A stretch of DNA of 64,000 bases from Metaphire vulgaris (Eukaryota > Annelida > Clitellata > Crassiclitellata > Megascolecidae): the NCBI GenBank assembly GCA_018105865.1, contig CM030836.1, positions 5,108,983 through 5,172,982 of the forward strand, written 5' to 3'. The position numbers and the translations under genes were made by a program. How positions within the stretch are numbered: position 1 is the first letter of the stretch; each line of letters starts with the position of its first letter. This document shows, piece by piece, positions 23,601-35,984 of this stretch. The notes below the pieces were generated by a model, which was not told the DNA's origin, did no database searches, and saw only the letters and a program-made list of their open reading frames with translations.

Positions 23601-26600
23601 AATCAGCTACTTTAAAGGTAAATCTGCTGCTACAGACTTGTCAGAAACTACTCCTGGAACTGCAGTTTCTAATACATTTTCACAGGACATGATCACTTCT
23701 TTGACATTTTCTGAGAATACTTCCTTAACAGATTGGTCATGACCTATTGATACATCTGCAATGGCTTCTTTAGCAGTTAATTCTTTTATAGAAGAAACCT
23801 CTTTACTGCAATCCAACACATCCTCAAATACTTTACTGTTCACAATTTTTATGTGAGAAACTAAGTCATCGGTCATGCGAAGTCCAAGACTGTCTTCCGT
23901 TTTTGCCTCAATACATATTTCTCCATAATCATTTCCACCCCAGTCTTTTAACTGGGATTCAGCAGTGACCATAGAACCTCTGTTGTCATTACTCTCATCA
24001 CTAACTTCTGAAGTCCTGCTGTCTGCATGAAATTGTGTCTTGTCAGCTTGTTCAAAATGGCAAACTGCTACAGGAAGAGAAAAGCAACTGGCTTCATTTT
24101 CTTCAGTAATAATGGCAGAGTGGGTCAGCTTGTCAGTGCCAGGTGATGCCAAATAAAGTGTACCCTTTTCAGTTTCAGTGCCTTCACTACTAATAATTGT
24201 TTCACTAATCTCTTTCACTGTCCCTCCAATATCATTACCATCAGAAGCAAATGCTGGCTTCTTCTCAAATACCACATCAACTTGCATCAAATGAAGACTT
24301 GGCCTACTAGTCAAATCATCGTCTTGGCCACCACATAAGTTGCCTTTACTACAAACATCGTCAACAAATTTACTTTCTAAAAATCCAGAACCATCCATGC
24401 AATTTTCATCAATCATACATGCAACTGTATCCCTTTCTCCTGATACTTCTTTGCCTGCAATCTCCAATAATGATTTAGTACAAATACTACCAGACTCTAT
24501 TTCAGACTGGACCCCAGATACAGAAATGTTATCCTGCCATTTATCATTTTCCAACAATATCTGGTCATTAACTACCATAAGTTGCTTCTGCTCATCTTGG
24601 AAAATACTGTTATGTTTCAACAGTGAATCAGGAATATCCATTTGCATCAAAAGCCTCTGCCTGCCAGTCTGTTCAGAATGCTGTTTGCTAAGCTTGAGGT
24701 CTGCTGATAAAAATTACTTTGATTTGATGTCCCATTTCATCCGCCCTAAATACGATGGAATCATACCCTACAACGCAGCCGGAGTAAATGGTCTGCCTTT
24801 ACCAAAATCACTCATATTTTGCTCTGAAATCAAGTTATTACAGCCAATAACTTCTGTTAGTCCTTTGATTTCAACTGATGTCTCCAAATTAATATCCTGA
24901 ACAAAGTCTACAGCACCAGATTTTTCTTCAGCAGCAACAGCAGCAGTCTTCACAGAATTCTCAAATAGATCGTCATTAATCTGATGTCCATTTTCTTTTT
25001 GATTATCATGATGCAACAAAATCATGCTATCAATGTTGGAACTACTGGTAGATGATTTATCAATGCCAAAACAGCCAACCTTTGCTATATCCGATAAAAG
25101 AATTTCCTCATGAATATCTGAACTACATCCTTCAACAACATCAAGTTGAAGTTCATTCACATCACAACCCTCTATTCGTACATCATCAATGCTGCAACTT
25201 TGACTACCAGAACATTCTTTGGCATTACTGTCGGTGTCAAAAATCATTTTGTCTTCTTCACAAACTTTTGCTCCATTTCCTGTGAGAGAATTTTGTTCAG
25301 AATTCAAGTTTATGGAAATTTCTAGGTTTTTAACTTCAAGAAAAGAATTGTTGTCATCATTAATTTCAGCCCCATTAACTGCATCTATAATATTCAAATT
25401 TTGAATTTCCTCTGCGGTGACTAACATTTCTTCAGGTACATGACCACATAATTTAACTGTATTGTTAGTAAGAAAAGAAAACTCTCCACAAATTTCACTC
25501 AACTTCTCAGCACCAAGTTGAGACATATCTGACGATTTCACATCATCAACAACCGAAACATTAATTTCGGCCGTTCTAGGCAGCATGCTGTCGATAGGTA
25601 CATGGTTGCCACCCATTTCTCCACAGTCTGCAGCATTTGAATTCTTTCCAGGCAAAAGAACATTGACAATTTCACCCAATTCATGTACACAACCCCTAGA
25701 TATGCCGGAATAATTAATGGATTCAGACGAACACACAGGGACTGATGAGGCAATAAATGATTTGTGCAAAGAATCTGAAATCACCAGACTCTCATCGGAG
25801 AAAAGTTGAGATGCTTTTGCTTGCTTCTCAAATTTACAAATGTCTGTAAAATTCTGATCTGATGAGAGCAGATCATTAGATGTTGAACAGTCTGATGGAG
25901 ACACATGACCTATAAGCTCTGATGACAAGCTACAGACAAATGCATCTGATGGAGGTTCACTCACGCCCACCGAATCTGAAGTCTGCATGGAATCTGAGCT
26001 AAAAGGACCAGTAATTTCAATCTAAGAACAAAACAATACATCACAACTCAAGATTCTGACAACAGTACACTTTACACCATTAAGGATTTTACTAGTAAAA
26101 AAGTCCATAACACAATGACATAATTGCCTCAAAGGCCAGTATCAAAGAGACAGTATAGGGGCCGTCCATAAAGTATGTCATGCTTTCTGCTGATATTTTA
26201 GCATTGGTAAGCACTTACACTAGTAGTAGTAAATATGAACTGTCTAAAAAAGACAAGGTACACTGCATCTAAAATTCAGTGGATATCCCAGAAGTATTCA
26301 AGTTACTCAAAAAGAGGGCTCAACTGACTCTTCCCAAAGACTTATAATTTTTACTTAATGGTTAATGAAAAATATTAAATCAACGAGAAACATATAACCA
26401 CTTAAAAATAAAATACAAATAAATAAATAATAAAATATGATTAAAAAGATAAAAGAGTTTAAAAGTTTTCAAAGCATTTTCAAAATAAACATTTAACACC
26501 TCAACTTTGATTATTTTTAAAAAAATTATCCATAATTGCACCATTTATTTTTTAAGTCTAATTTAATATTCTTATAAAATGCAAGACAAAAGGAGACACA

Positions 26601-29600
26601 TGGATGATGACATGGTCAATACATGGTCAAAATGTCACTGGTGAAATTTTTAGCAGTCTGCAATAATCATAAACATCAGTAAAATAAAAATTGCTATTAC
26701 ATTTTATATAGTGTAGCCCAGGATTTGCCAAACTTTTGGAAATGCAACCCACTTCGGCGGCTTTGTAACATGTCATGACCTTGCAAACTTATTGTCAACT
26801 ATCAGTAAAATTGGATAAAACACTAATCATTTTAATATAAGCAGTGTATGGAGGATTACAGGCATATAAATTTCTTAAATACTAAGCCTACTTGCAACTT
26901 TCAAGGCTTGTAACACTGTGGTATTGGTTAGAAAATAACACTTTTGAATCTACCAGTACTTTCGCGCCACCCCACGACCCATTAGACTGAGCGGTGCAAC
27001 CCACTTTTGGGTCACAACTCATAGTTTGGGAAACACTGGTGTAGCCAATGGTCTCTACCCAGTGAAGACTTAACTACCCAATACTCTCATCATCAGGCTT
27101 ACATCTGCTTATAATTAAACTCCTTCAAAATCACCAGAACTAATTTAAATTTAAAATAACTGTAATTGAGCAAGAAATCATCTATAAACTCAACTTGCCT
27201 TTAACACATTCAAGGGATGATCACATAAGTCTCACGACTTTTAAAACCATAATTTCATTTTGCTTTACACTATAAGTCCAATTGTTTCATTATTTACCAA
27301 CACCCATACTAAGATATATTTTAGTTTTGACTCTAGAGATTTTGTCCTATACAATATACAATACAATATACAATCCTATACAAGTGCATATAAATTTATT
27401 CTGCATCACAAAGTAAGACATAATGGCTAGTTTGATTTAGAAAGGATCAATACAGGATCCTTAAAATTTGGGCCAGTTCAACCTATGTCCTAGCAACCAA
27501 AAAAAAATTTCCTATCACCAACTTTGAAAATGAAATACTAACAGATCACAATACTATTTAATTAACAATTGTTAAGAGCATTTATATTACAAATAATAAA
27601 GCGTGGAATTTAAATAATTCACAAATTTTGTTTTTTCATGAAGCTTATAATGTTAAAATGAAGCACAATTCTGGGGGAGCAAAAGTGAATAAAACTCCTG
27701 GAAAATAAAAATATTGAAATATTGAGGATATTGCTAATTAACCCCCTTAATGATGGAAAACTCTCCCTAAAGGTGGAATTTCTCTCTCCAAAAAATGCAA
27801 TAAAATTTTTTGTATTTCCTATGATGGTTGTAAGCATAGGAAACTCTATTATTTTATTTATTCGTGATTGTAAAATGGTTTTTATTAAAAAATTAACACA
27901 AAATTATCAGAAAAAAGAATTAGTTGAAATGTGTCTTCATTGACTTTGACTACTCACAATATAGAAATTGTTTATAAAACCAGAATAAAAGAAGTTCAGT
28001 TCAATGTTAATAATAAGATTTGGTGTAACTAATATATCTCAAAACATGAGTTTATATTACAAAAATACCATGGATGCTAAGATCACTGTTGTGTAGTGGC
28101 TTTGCTTTGAAAGGGTGACTCATTTTCTCATTCTGTAGACATGTCTTTATTTGCTAGGCATTGGGTTGAAAATCAACCAATAAACTACTAGATATCCATA
28201 TTACATAGCCCCAACAATAGTCGGGTTTCACACAGAGCAAATGGTATAAAATGACGTCTTCAAAATAAGCTAGAGTTTACACGAAAATTGTTGAGCTTCC
28301 ACCTGGCGCCGTGCTTTCCTGTGCCTGACAATTGTTGGGCTTCACACTAAAGGGGTTAAGGCTTCATGTGTGAGGAGCATTGGCTGTTTTAAAGACATGT
28401 ACATCGCAACATCGAAACAGAATTTGCATGTGAATTAAATGCCAATAAAAAGTGTGATATTAAAATATATTTATTGATCATGACTACTTTTGGACCAGAT
28501 GTGGTCCAAAGATCATAAGCTGCTAACCCTTATAATACAATATCCCTTTTTCTCTTTCTCACAGACTAGATTTATGATGGATAAAATTATCATTCCACCA
28601 GTCACCATAACTGCATATCACAATCCACGATAGTTGATGCCAGGATGAGATTAACTCAGGCATAACAATAAAGGAACCAAAAAGTGAGTTACATTGTCCA
28701 TTGTCTAACATCAAAAGACATCTATGACTTACTTGATTTGAATTTTCCATGCATTTAGTGGCAGAACTAATGCATGGACTAGAAATAGTTTCATTCAAGT
28801 GATCTTCAGGAACATCCAGTTTACATGAAAGGCGTTTCAGATTACGAGATCTGCTGGCTACTGGTGCAGGCGCCCGAAAATTAACTTCTGTTACCGAAGA
28901 CTCAGTAGACTCGGTGACACAATTGTGAATCACTTTGGAAGTGCCAGAAATCAAGCTAGCAGCAAATGGTGGTTGCTCGATCCTTGCCTGTGGCTTATAA
29001 CAAATCAAAAAACTAAAATTTTGCCACTAATTAATATTAGCCCTTAAAAAGCATAAAATCCAGAAGAATTTTTTTTAAATATGTAATAATTTAAATATTG
29101 ATTTTATAATATTTCAAACTCATTCAAAGCCAGCTTCTTTCAAGTGTCATAACAGATAATCAAAATCAGTAAGTTGCTTGAACATATATGTACTAAACTG
29201 CTAAAAACATATTTCAGGTACCACTAAAACAAATTCACTAAATTACTAAACCGACTGAAATGAAATATAATGAAATGAAGCTGAATGTCCGCTGCTGCCA
29301 CGAAGTGAAGCCAGTAATCAGCTAATGCAGAATGCTTCTGTCAATATTTGATGGCATTGTCCTCAATAAGAAAACCCACAATTTGCACCAATTTTAAGGG
29401 AAAAAGTGAGCCTTAAATGCATGATAACACGGTAAGCATAAGTGCAAAAAAAGTATTATACTTATACTTACCGTATTATATCGTGTATAAGATGCACTTT
29501 TTTCCTTTAAAAATCAGTGCAAAGTGTGGGTGCATACTATACATAGGAATAAATTTTATGTACATACAATTTTACGTACATAAAGAATCATAATTTTAAA

Positions 29601-32600
29601 TTAACCACATGCATATAGCATGCACATTACAGTTAAACAATTGATGTAGGCCTATTGTGGCATTAGGACAACCACTGGCAGAGGGAAATGTTGTCTACAC
29701 TTCTAATTCTAAGCAGAATTTGAAAGACATTTGTGATTATCCAGGTTATTGTATAGATTCCCAGGTGACATTTTAGATGCATATTATACATAGGTATTAA
29801 AATTTCTACTTTATGATAACTCTAGAAACTAGGTTCTGAAGTCTCGAGATTTTTAAATCTTGGCTCTTCAGGACTAGTTATTTAGTTATGTAATGTGTTC
29901 ACTCAGTCTATCGATTAGTCACCATACTAATTTTTACTTTACTTACTCACTAACTTAAGGGTGCATATTATATGTAGGTGTATATTATACCAGAGATAAT
30001 ATGATATTTTGCCATTTTCTAGGGCTGCTAGAATGAATGGCCAATTAAATATTTAACATTTCATTTAAAAATTATGACTAGTTGATTTTTGAACCCCCAC
30101 TCACCAACCAAAACAAAAATTATGCCAATTACAAAAAAAGTTGGAGAATGGCCAATAGTATCACACAACCGAAAATAAATTGAAATAGTGAAGAATTTCG
30201 TTTACTTGGGAAGTGAATTGGAAGCAAAAGGAGGCTCGGACTTGGAGATTAAACGAAGAATAGCAATAGCAGAATCAACCTTCAACAGGCTATATACCAA
30301 AATTTTCAAAAGACATGACATTGGGATGAAAACAAAACTGAGAATTCTCAACACTTGTGTAATTCCAATACTAATTTATGGATGTGAATCTTGGACCATA
30401 AAAAAAGAACTGGAGAAAAAACTAATAGCAACATAAAATAAATGGCTCAGAAGAATACTAAGGATTGGATACAAAGAACTTATAGCAAATGAAGAAGTTA
30501 GAGAGAGAACACTGCAACCGAGCATCATGGAAGTCTTCAGAAAGAAAATAATGAAGTGGACTGGACACATACTCAGAATGGAAGAAATAAGAAACCCAAA
30601 ACGAATTTTCAACCACAAACCAGAGGGAAGAAGATCTAAAGGAAGACCGAAAAGACAATGGGTGGACAAATTGGAAGAGGATCTGCACATGGCAGAGCTG
30701 AATCTCAATGGAAAAACTGACGGAAGATACCGAATGACTTTGGAAGAAATAGCAAAGGACAGAGAACTTTGGAGAGATGTCATGGAGAAGTCAATAGCTG
30801 GACACAGCTTGAGGACGAAGACCCGACCTGACCTGACTGACTCACCAGCCACTAGAAAACACAATAATTCAATTGTAAATATTTTCTAAAATATCTAAAT
30901 GAAAGAATCTGCACTTAAATCTTCCACAACAACAGTAACTATGTGGAAAGCTCATCTTAAAATATGTTTTAAAATGCAAATCTACTTACCAAATTATCTG
31001 AGTGAATGCCTTTAGTTGCAGCCAATGGACAGACGCATCTTTCAAACTGAACATAAACAAAACCACTATTATCCTATCCTAAGCCTTAACACCTATTTCT
31101 GTGCAACTGAGACTTTCCCACCTTCAATTCCAACTTTAAATTACTTAACTGATAGTTGATAATTTGAAGCGAAGTCTCCACTGGGAAAGTTATGACACTG
31201 TTAATCAATGCCGTAGCCACGATTTCAGGAAGTGGGGGTTTGGTTTTTGGTTTTGACCGTGACCAACTTAGAAAAAATCTTGACAAGCAAAAAGTCATCT
31301 CATTCATTTTTCCTTCTTCTATTTTTCTCTTCCAGGTGCAGACAAGCAATCTTACACAGTGTTACATTTTGTACTCAACCCCCCCCCCCTCCAAGAGAGG
31401 GGGGTTTGACACCCAAAATCGCATCTCAAAATAAAAAATGCATAGAAACTCATTAACCTCTTACCCGGGCATGACGTATGGGATACGTCCGCCGCCATCT
31501 TTCCTTATTCTGGCAAAATATATGGGATATGTCTGGTCACTTTCGTAGCGGCTTGTAGATCGGACGCGTCGCATCAGATATGTCTTATGCTATAAATCGC
31601 TTTAGTATCTATCCATTTGCTGGATGGCACCTATTTTTTTAGCTATCTTAGCTCTATGTAAGAGAGAATATATATTCTTTGGACCAAGGTGTCAGAAACT
31701 GGGCTATGTTGCATTGAAAATGGTGTCGATAAAACAACTTGCCCGGGTTAGAGTTGATAGATCTTTACCAAATGTTGACCGATTTTCAAACTTATTGAAT
31801 TATTTTGTTCCACTGACATCCCCCTACAACTTTGCCGCACATCCTATTGGGGTTACCACTGAAAAATTTTCGCTACGGAGCTTCTAAAAAATTTTTTGAG
31901 AGTTCTATTTTAGGCCGTAGAGTGGACCCTACCCCCAAATTTCTTTGTTCGGCATGGGTGGTTAGAAAGAGGAGCAAAAAGGCTAAACAATGGTCATTTT
32001 CTTAGCTCTTATATAGACTGAGATACAGCAAATTCAAAAAAATTAAAGTTTTCATTTTTGAAGAACATTTTTCCAAAAAATAATTCCCCGGTCCCGTCAC
32101 GGCGTCTAAAAATTTAATCCTCAGTTAAGGGGTTAACAAATTTATGTTTGGCAGCCAAGGGGTTTAACCCCAAAAAACCCTTCCTTGGCTACACCACTGC
32201 TGTTAATCATACTTGAAAATTTTCCATAAATGAGCAGTACACATGTTTAGAAAAATGGAGCATAGGCATAACACAGAATCTCAAAATTTTGATTTCCACT
32301 GCTTTGACTATGGATGAAGTAAGTTGATGACAACAATAAATATGGACTGAAATCAAACAAATGATAACAAAAGATATTGCATAAAGAAATGTACAGCAAA
32401 CTTACCACAAACTGATATTCTGAATCTGGCTGTCTCACCCAAGTTTCAGACTCGAGCGTTTCTCCCATAGGATGACCAAAAGTGACACAATCACCCTCAC
32501 TCAGAAGTACAGATCCTATAAAACAAAAGCAATGAAACAACATGTAAAATATCAGCTCCTCCCCATGCCTGTGTGTAGGTGTGTGTTTACGTAAATATGT

Positions 32601-34492
32601 ATGTACGCATGTATTGCATTTATGTGAGGAAGATGTGGGGTGAACAACTCACTCAAGATCATTGCATAGTGGCTAGTGCTAGATTCAAACCCGTTACCCT
32701 CCGATCGTGTGGCAAGAATCTTACCGCTTCTCCACCATATGCATGTATGTGTGTGTGTGTATTTGCTCGTAAAGAAAAGACCATTTCACTGGTAAAAGTG
32801 TAACTTTCACCCAAAGACTAACCTTAACTAATCAAAATTACTCCAGGCACTTATACTTTTAAGTATAATAATGATGAGATTTGCAAGCAATATAAATTCC
32901 ATCAAAGTCCATCAAGACATCATCCATTCTCCACTATTCATTGTCAGTCCTCTGATCATCATCTTCAGTCTAATCATTGTTCATTTCTTTTGATGTTGTC
33001 CCTTTCATATTGCTCTATAGAAATGAACTGATTTGGGTAATTTATTATTGACAAAGCCATCTCATTCTTATATCCCTCCTTCATCCAAATTTCCAGTTTT
33101 TCTTTATTTTTTTAGATGTCCTAGATATACCATCTTAATCACTGCCTGATTTTGCCACGTGGAGAATTCCAATTACCACCTTGAGGACTCTCAACACCCT
33201 CTTCTTCTTCCGCTCTCAATGTTGCTATTTAAGTATTTTCTCGTGGAAGACCACCTCTCACGAATTTCCTGCCGGATTTCATCACAGCAGTGAACTCCTT
33301 TGTACCATCTGAGTGCAATCTGATTATAACAAATCAATCCAGTTTTTTAGATAAATGTGTCTGAACTTAAATGATTCAAACCAAAGACATAGTTACCTGA
33401 AATCTTAGTGTTGTTGACAAAAACGCCATTTCGAGAATCGACAAATAGTCTGTAACTTCTTTCGTCAACAGATCGAATAACACGAGCATGTCGACGCGAT
33501 ATGATGGCATTTTGGACAAAATTGCTAGAACTTATGACAAAATCAACCTGAGCTGGATTTCGTCCAATAAATGTCACTGGTTTACTGAAGCTACAAGATT
33601 CAAAAGACAAAATATTACTAAGCTAAATGACTATTTAACCAGAAAAACTATTATGCTATACTTCCTTAAAGTTTTATGTCGCAATTTCATGTTATGGATG
33701 CTAAATTTTGGTGTATTAAAATGATATAGGTGACTTCCTGAAATAAACTGCTTTCAAGGTTCTATAGCACACAGCAGACTAGACACATAACATGTTTCAT
33801 AAAATCAACCCAAGAAATAATCGAGAAGACAATATGAAAAGCAAAAAAATGCAAAGCCATTTATGTCAAAAATGTAGCTAATACAATGTTTCATTCAAAT
33901 ATTCATACATATAACTTCAACACTCATTACTGTTATTATTAAGACGATTATATAGTGCTGTAACATAGTTAAAAACCAAAATCAAAAGCGCTTTGACAGC
34001 GCTGACATATCAATGAAGGTCCAAAGGTGATGTTAAAAGTCCGCTCAGATGATAGAAGGATCTCGCTGCTGTGAAGAAATCCCGTGCTGAATCCTTTAGA
34101 AGCGGTCCTTCACGAGAAAACTGGAGCCTCATTAACATGTTAGCAAAGAACGGAAGATGATGTTAAGGGCTGCGTGTTTACTCGCGTAAACACGCATGGA
34201 GGATAAGACTCATAAGACTCATAGGACTCATAAGAGGATAAAGAGATCATGCCAAGAGGATGTGAAAAATCATAGTGATTCAATAACCACGGATTATACT
34301 ACAGTATGTGTAGACAATGTGAATTTGATTAAGATAATTTTCAACATATATTTGAAGTGATCCCAAGGCTGAGGAGAAGTAACCAAATGAGAAATCCTAA
34401 GTTACTCACCACATGAGATCAGCACTTTCATCACGTGTCGATGGCGGACCGATCCGACGCAGATGGAACTTAAAATTATTCACTGAAGCCAT
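20221..34492 (-). CDS. FHA-domain gene with long acidic Ser-rich tail (whole model)
   Basis: Exon model on the minus strand: 34492-34410, 33590-33397, 32515-32406, 28987-28733, 26021-24803, 24703 onward, then a frame-broken remainder to 20221. All junctions from exon 1 to exon 6 are GT..AG and phase-consistent. Residues 28-129 form a forkhead-associated domain: FIGR at 35-38, SRRHARV from Ser59 with His62, RNG at 81-83, NN at 87-88, and DCVTFG at 101-106. These are the phosphothreonine-contact and fold residues of FHA domains, so the protein likely binds phosphorylated partners, probably in the nucleus. The GDCVTFG...EYQFV end resembles TCF19, but no PHD finger was found. The tail, more than 850 residues, is Ser/Asp/Glu/Val-rich and probably disordered. 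FHA call strong; orthology open. Confidence 0.85.
22190..22560 (-). repeat. Coding tandem repeat, about 128 bp x 3
   Basis: The phrase 'gccatttcctcaacagaact' recurs at about 22246, 22376 and, altered, 22502. Each unit encodes roughly MASDETISDRTVLEEIGKV followed by a Lys/Gln-rich stretch and GDADKT. Units differ by one-base indels. Confidence 0.8.
23607..24703 (-). CDS. FHA gene exon 6, intact part
   Basis: Acceptor TTTTTATCAG (phase 1) after a 99-bp intron. It is open for 364 codons of acidic sequence to a TAG at 23607-23609. Coding-like sequence with the same composition resumes at once in another frame (FEDDMTGNLLKSLRLLPEDD from about 23600), so this stop is probably due to an indel rather than the true end. 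Confidence 0.8.
24803..26021 (-). CDS. FHA gene exon 5
   Basis: Acceptor TTTTGTTCTTAG, donor G|GTAAAG. It is 1219 bases, phase 0 in and 1 out, encoding 406 residues. It is acidic and Ser/Asn/Asp-rich with scattered Cys but no paired-Cys zinc motif. It is presumably disordered. Confidence 0.85.
26159..26190. mobile_element. Solo MITE end
   Basis: The text 'aggggccgtccataaagta' matches the GGGGCCGTCCATAAA end of the element at 49902. No matching second end was seen. Confidence 0.5.
26719..27038 (+). mobile_element. hAT-like element in FHA intron 4
   Basis: It starts CAGGATTTGCCAAACTTTTGG and ends AGTTTGGGAAACACTG, with perfect 8-bp duplications GTGTAGCC at 26711-26718 and 27039-27046. It is 320 bp and the same family as 7838-8142. 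Confidence 0.93.
28733..28987 (-). CDS. FHA gene exon 4
   Basis: Acceptor TATAAGCCACAG, donor GTAAGT. It is 255 bases (85 codons), phase 0 both ends. It has a Ser/Thr-rich linker with a short basic patch (RSRNLKR) that could serve as a nuclear localisation signal. Confidence 0.85.
29455..30010. mobile_element. Possible MITE in FHA intron 3
   Basis: The left part has 'accgtattatatcgtgtat' and 'gggtgcatactatacatagg'. The right part has 'gggtgcatattatatgtagg' and 'accagagataatatg'. The repeated GTGCATA..TATA modules suggest an inverted-repeat element, but its ends are not clear. Confidence 0.4.
30188..30889 (+). pseudogene. RTE-like LINE fragment, C-terminal RT region
   Basis: The frame reads FVYLGSELEAKGGSDLEIKR, then ILNTCVIPILIYGCESWT, an in-frame TAA, then RRILRIG and a 120-residue stretch with KWTGHILRM and GRRSKGRPKRQWVDKLEED. 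This is the standard order at the C-terminus of RTE-type reverse transcriptases. It lies in FHA intron 3, antisense to the gene, and is 5'-truncated with a stop at 30433-30435. Confidence 0.85.
31206..32199. mobile_element. hAT-like element (CAGTGGCGTAGCC family) with nested insert
   Basis: It begins CAATGCCGTAGCCACGATTT and ends CCTTGGCTACACCACTG. Perfect 8-bp duplications CTGTTAAT lie at 31198-31205 and 32200-32207. The left 100 bases match the element at 48388. It is enlarged to 994 bp by the TTAA-flanked insert. It lies in FHA intron 3. Confidence 0.92.
31457..32132. mobile_element. piggyBac-like non-autonomous element nested in a hAT-like element
   Basis: It is flanked by TTAA on both sides (31453-31456, 32133-32136). 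The ends are CCTCTTACCCGGGC and, inverted, CCCCTTAACTGAGG, similar CC(T/C)CTTA termini. TTAA duplication and CCY-type ends are the piggyBac signature. It has no transposase ORF. A related sequence is at 5735-6330. Confidence 0.75.
32406..32515 (-). CDS. FHA gene exon 3
   Basis: Acceptor TTTGTTTTATAG, donor GTAAGT. It is 110 bases, phase 1 in and 0 out. It encodes the last FHA strands (LLSEGDCVTFG ... EYQFV). Confidence 0.92.
32645..32741 (-). mobile_element. tRNA-derived SINE head in FHA intron 2
   Basis: On the minus strand GGTGGAGAAGCGGTAAGATT (A-box-like) is followed by GGGTTTGAATCTAG (B-box-like), spaced as in a tRNA. It lacks a 3' acceptor-stem match, so it is a SINE head, not a working tRNA gene. 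It is a different family from the 9957 SINE. Confidence 0.6.
33397..33590 (-). CDS. FHA gene exon 2
   Basis: Acceptor TTGAATCTTGTAG, donor G|GTAACT. It is 194 bases, phase 2 in and 1 out. It carries the FHA core from the first Gly-Arg to the VFVNNTKIS strand. Confidence 0.92.
34171..34196. other. Perfect 11-bp hairpin
   Basis: TGCGTGTTTAC, loop TCGC, GTAAACACGCA. It lies in FHA intron 1 within a repeat-like stretch. Confidence 0.85.
34206..34240 (+). repeat. Short tandem repeat (GACTCATAA)n
   Basis: Three copies of a 9-10-base unit. Confidence 0.75.
34410..34492 (-). CDS. FHA gene exon 1 (start codon)
   Basis: ATG at 34492 has a good context (A at -3, G at +4). It encodes MASVNNFKFHLRRIGPPSTR and seven more residues, then TG, then donor GTGAGT at 34409. 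It is 83 bases, phase 2 out. Confidence 0.85.
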
Positions 34493-34496
34493 GATT

Positions 34497-35775
34497 GGTC
34501 ATAATTAACCTTCAACCAAAAAATAATATCAATACTTAACAAACTCAATAAATATCAGATTCATAAGAAGCAAAAGTACCAGAATTCACTAACATTTGCA
34601 TAACACACATCATAAGATATTCAGCTTCACAGTCCTTTACTAACATCCATCAATGGTTTCTACCAGGCAATGAACATGTACAAAAGTACAATTTCTGTGA
34701 ATCTGCAAATACCACATATAATACTTGCACATGTTTTTATTATCAATAGGATCTTAAGTGCCTTAATTAGAATAAAGACAGGCAACCAAGTTGATCATCA
34801 TCCTTGAATACATTGGTATGTATTATGACCTAACCAACTAATTGCATTCTATTTTCACATCCCATATTGGTGGTCAAACTCATAGAGCCACAGATGATTG
34901 GCCAATTTCTCCTCTCATATTATGGCGCTATAAAAAGTGTGGTTTGTGCGAGCGTCTTTGTGTGTGGGCATGTGTGCTACGATGCGCCGACTGATACACT
35001 GTTACCTCGGTTACAGCACGAGGACTGATACACTGTTTACACTGGAGTCGCTTGCGCTCACGTCTAACCACCCTCCCCACAATAGTTCGACTATACTACA
35101 GGTCTACCCTCTAACACAAAAATGTCCCGATAATCGGTCACCTTAGTCTGAGGCCATTTCTCCTGTTGTCGGGCAATGACATATGATAAAGACGATCGAC
35201 AACCCACTCTGATGACTCAGCATGTACCGTTTGTGAAACAGTACCAGTGCTACATAAATCGCGCCAGTTTACCCAATTCTCAAAACCAGAACCAAGGAAT
35301 ATATCGTGAAAGCGTAGTCTAAATTATTATAGCGCGTACAATTCATCAGACGTTCAGCTATCCACACTTACGTGACAACGTTTTCAAATGGAAGAAAATA
35401 AGAAAATAGAGAGCATATTAAGAGAAACATTCGTCTTCGGGTTTTACTTTATCTCCAAAACATGTCTTTGATCTCCACAGCCAATCAAACGACCGCGTTT
35501 CCGCACCGGCAAAGAGGTCCTGTAGCGCTACTCTAAAAATTTCTTGGGTTGTATCGTTAAAAAAATGGCTTTACCAGTTTACATACAACGCGGAATTTTT
35601 GCTACATAGTCAAAGGCGACTCAACGCATTTTCAGTTTTTTTCTAATTGTAGTCTGCCTTGACAAAAGTGATTGAGGGGCTCGCGTCTGACCAGCACAGA
35701 CCGAAATTGCAACTGGTTGTCAGTGGTAATGTATTTTGGTGGTCAAACGTATAGAGCCATAGTTGATTGGCCAAT
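34497..35775. promoter_or_regulatory. Region upstream of the FHA gene, with two CCAAT palindromes
   Basis: Two copies of a block of about 55 bases ('ttggtggtcaaac' ... 'gattggccaattt') lie at 34862-34920 and 35728-35785. Each has the palindrome ATTGGCCAAT (34897-34906, 35766-35775), a double CCAAT box that could bind NF-Y. Either a duplicated promoter element or a dispersed repeat would explain it. No TATA box or coding exon was recognised between them. Confidence 0.35.
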
Positions 35776-35984
35776 TTTTTCCTCCCATTTTCTCTCGCTT
35801 CTCTATACGCTGTACCTCTGTTCCACTTCTCCCAAAACATCAAACATCAAAAAGCGTCATCTTGTGGTCAGATGTAGAGGTGTTGAAATTTTAGAGGTGT
35901 AGTCAGCTTAGGCCGAATTTAAGTTGAAATCTTAAATATGATGTTTCATTAACTCGAGCTGTGGTAAACTTATGTGGTTAGCGG

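Noticed and set aside
24340..24900. Plus-strand frame of 186 residues
   Set aside because: It is the complement of the well-supported FHA-gene exons 5 and 6.
20221..34492. Assignment of the FHA gene to TCF19, MDC1 or Ki-67
   Set aside because: The FHA end resembles TCF19, but no PHD finger, BRCT pair or Ki-67 repeat was found, and the 3' end meets a gap.
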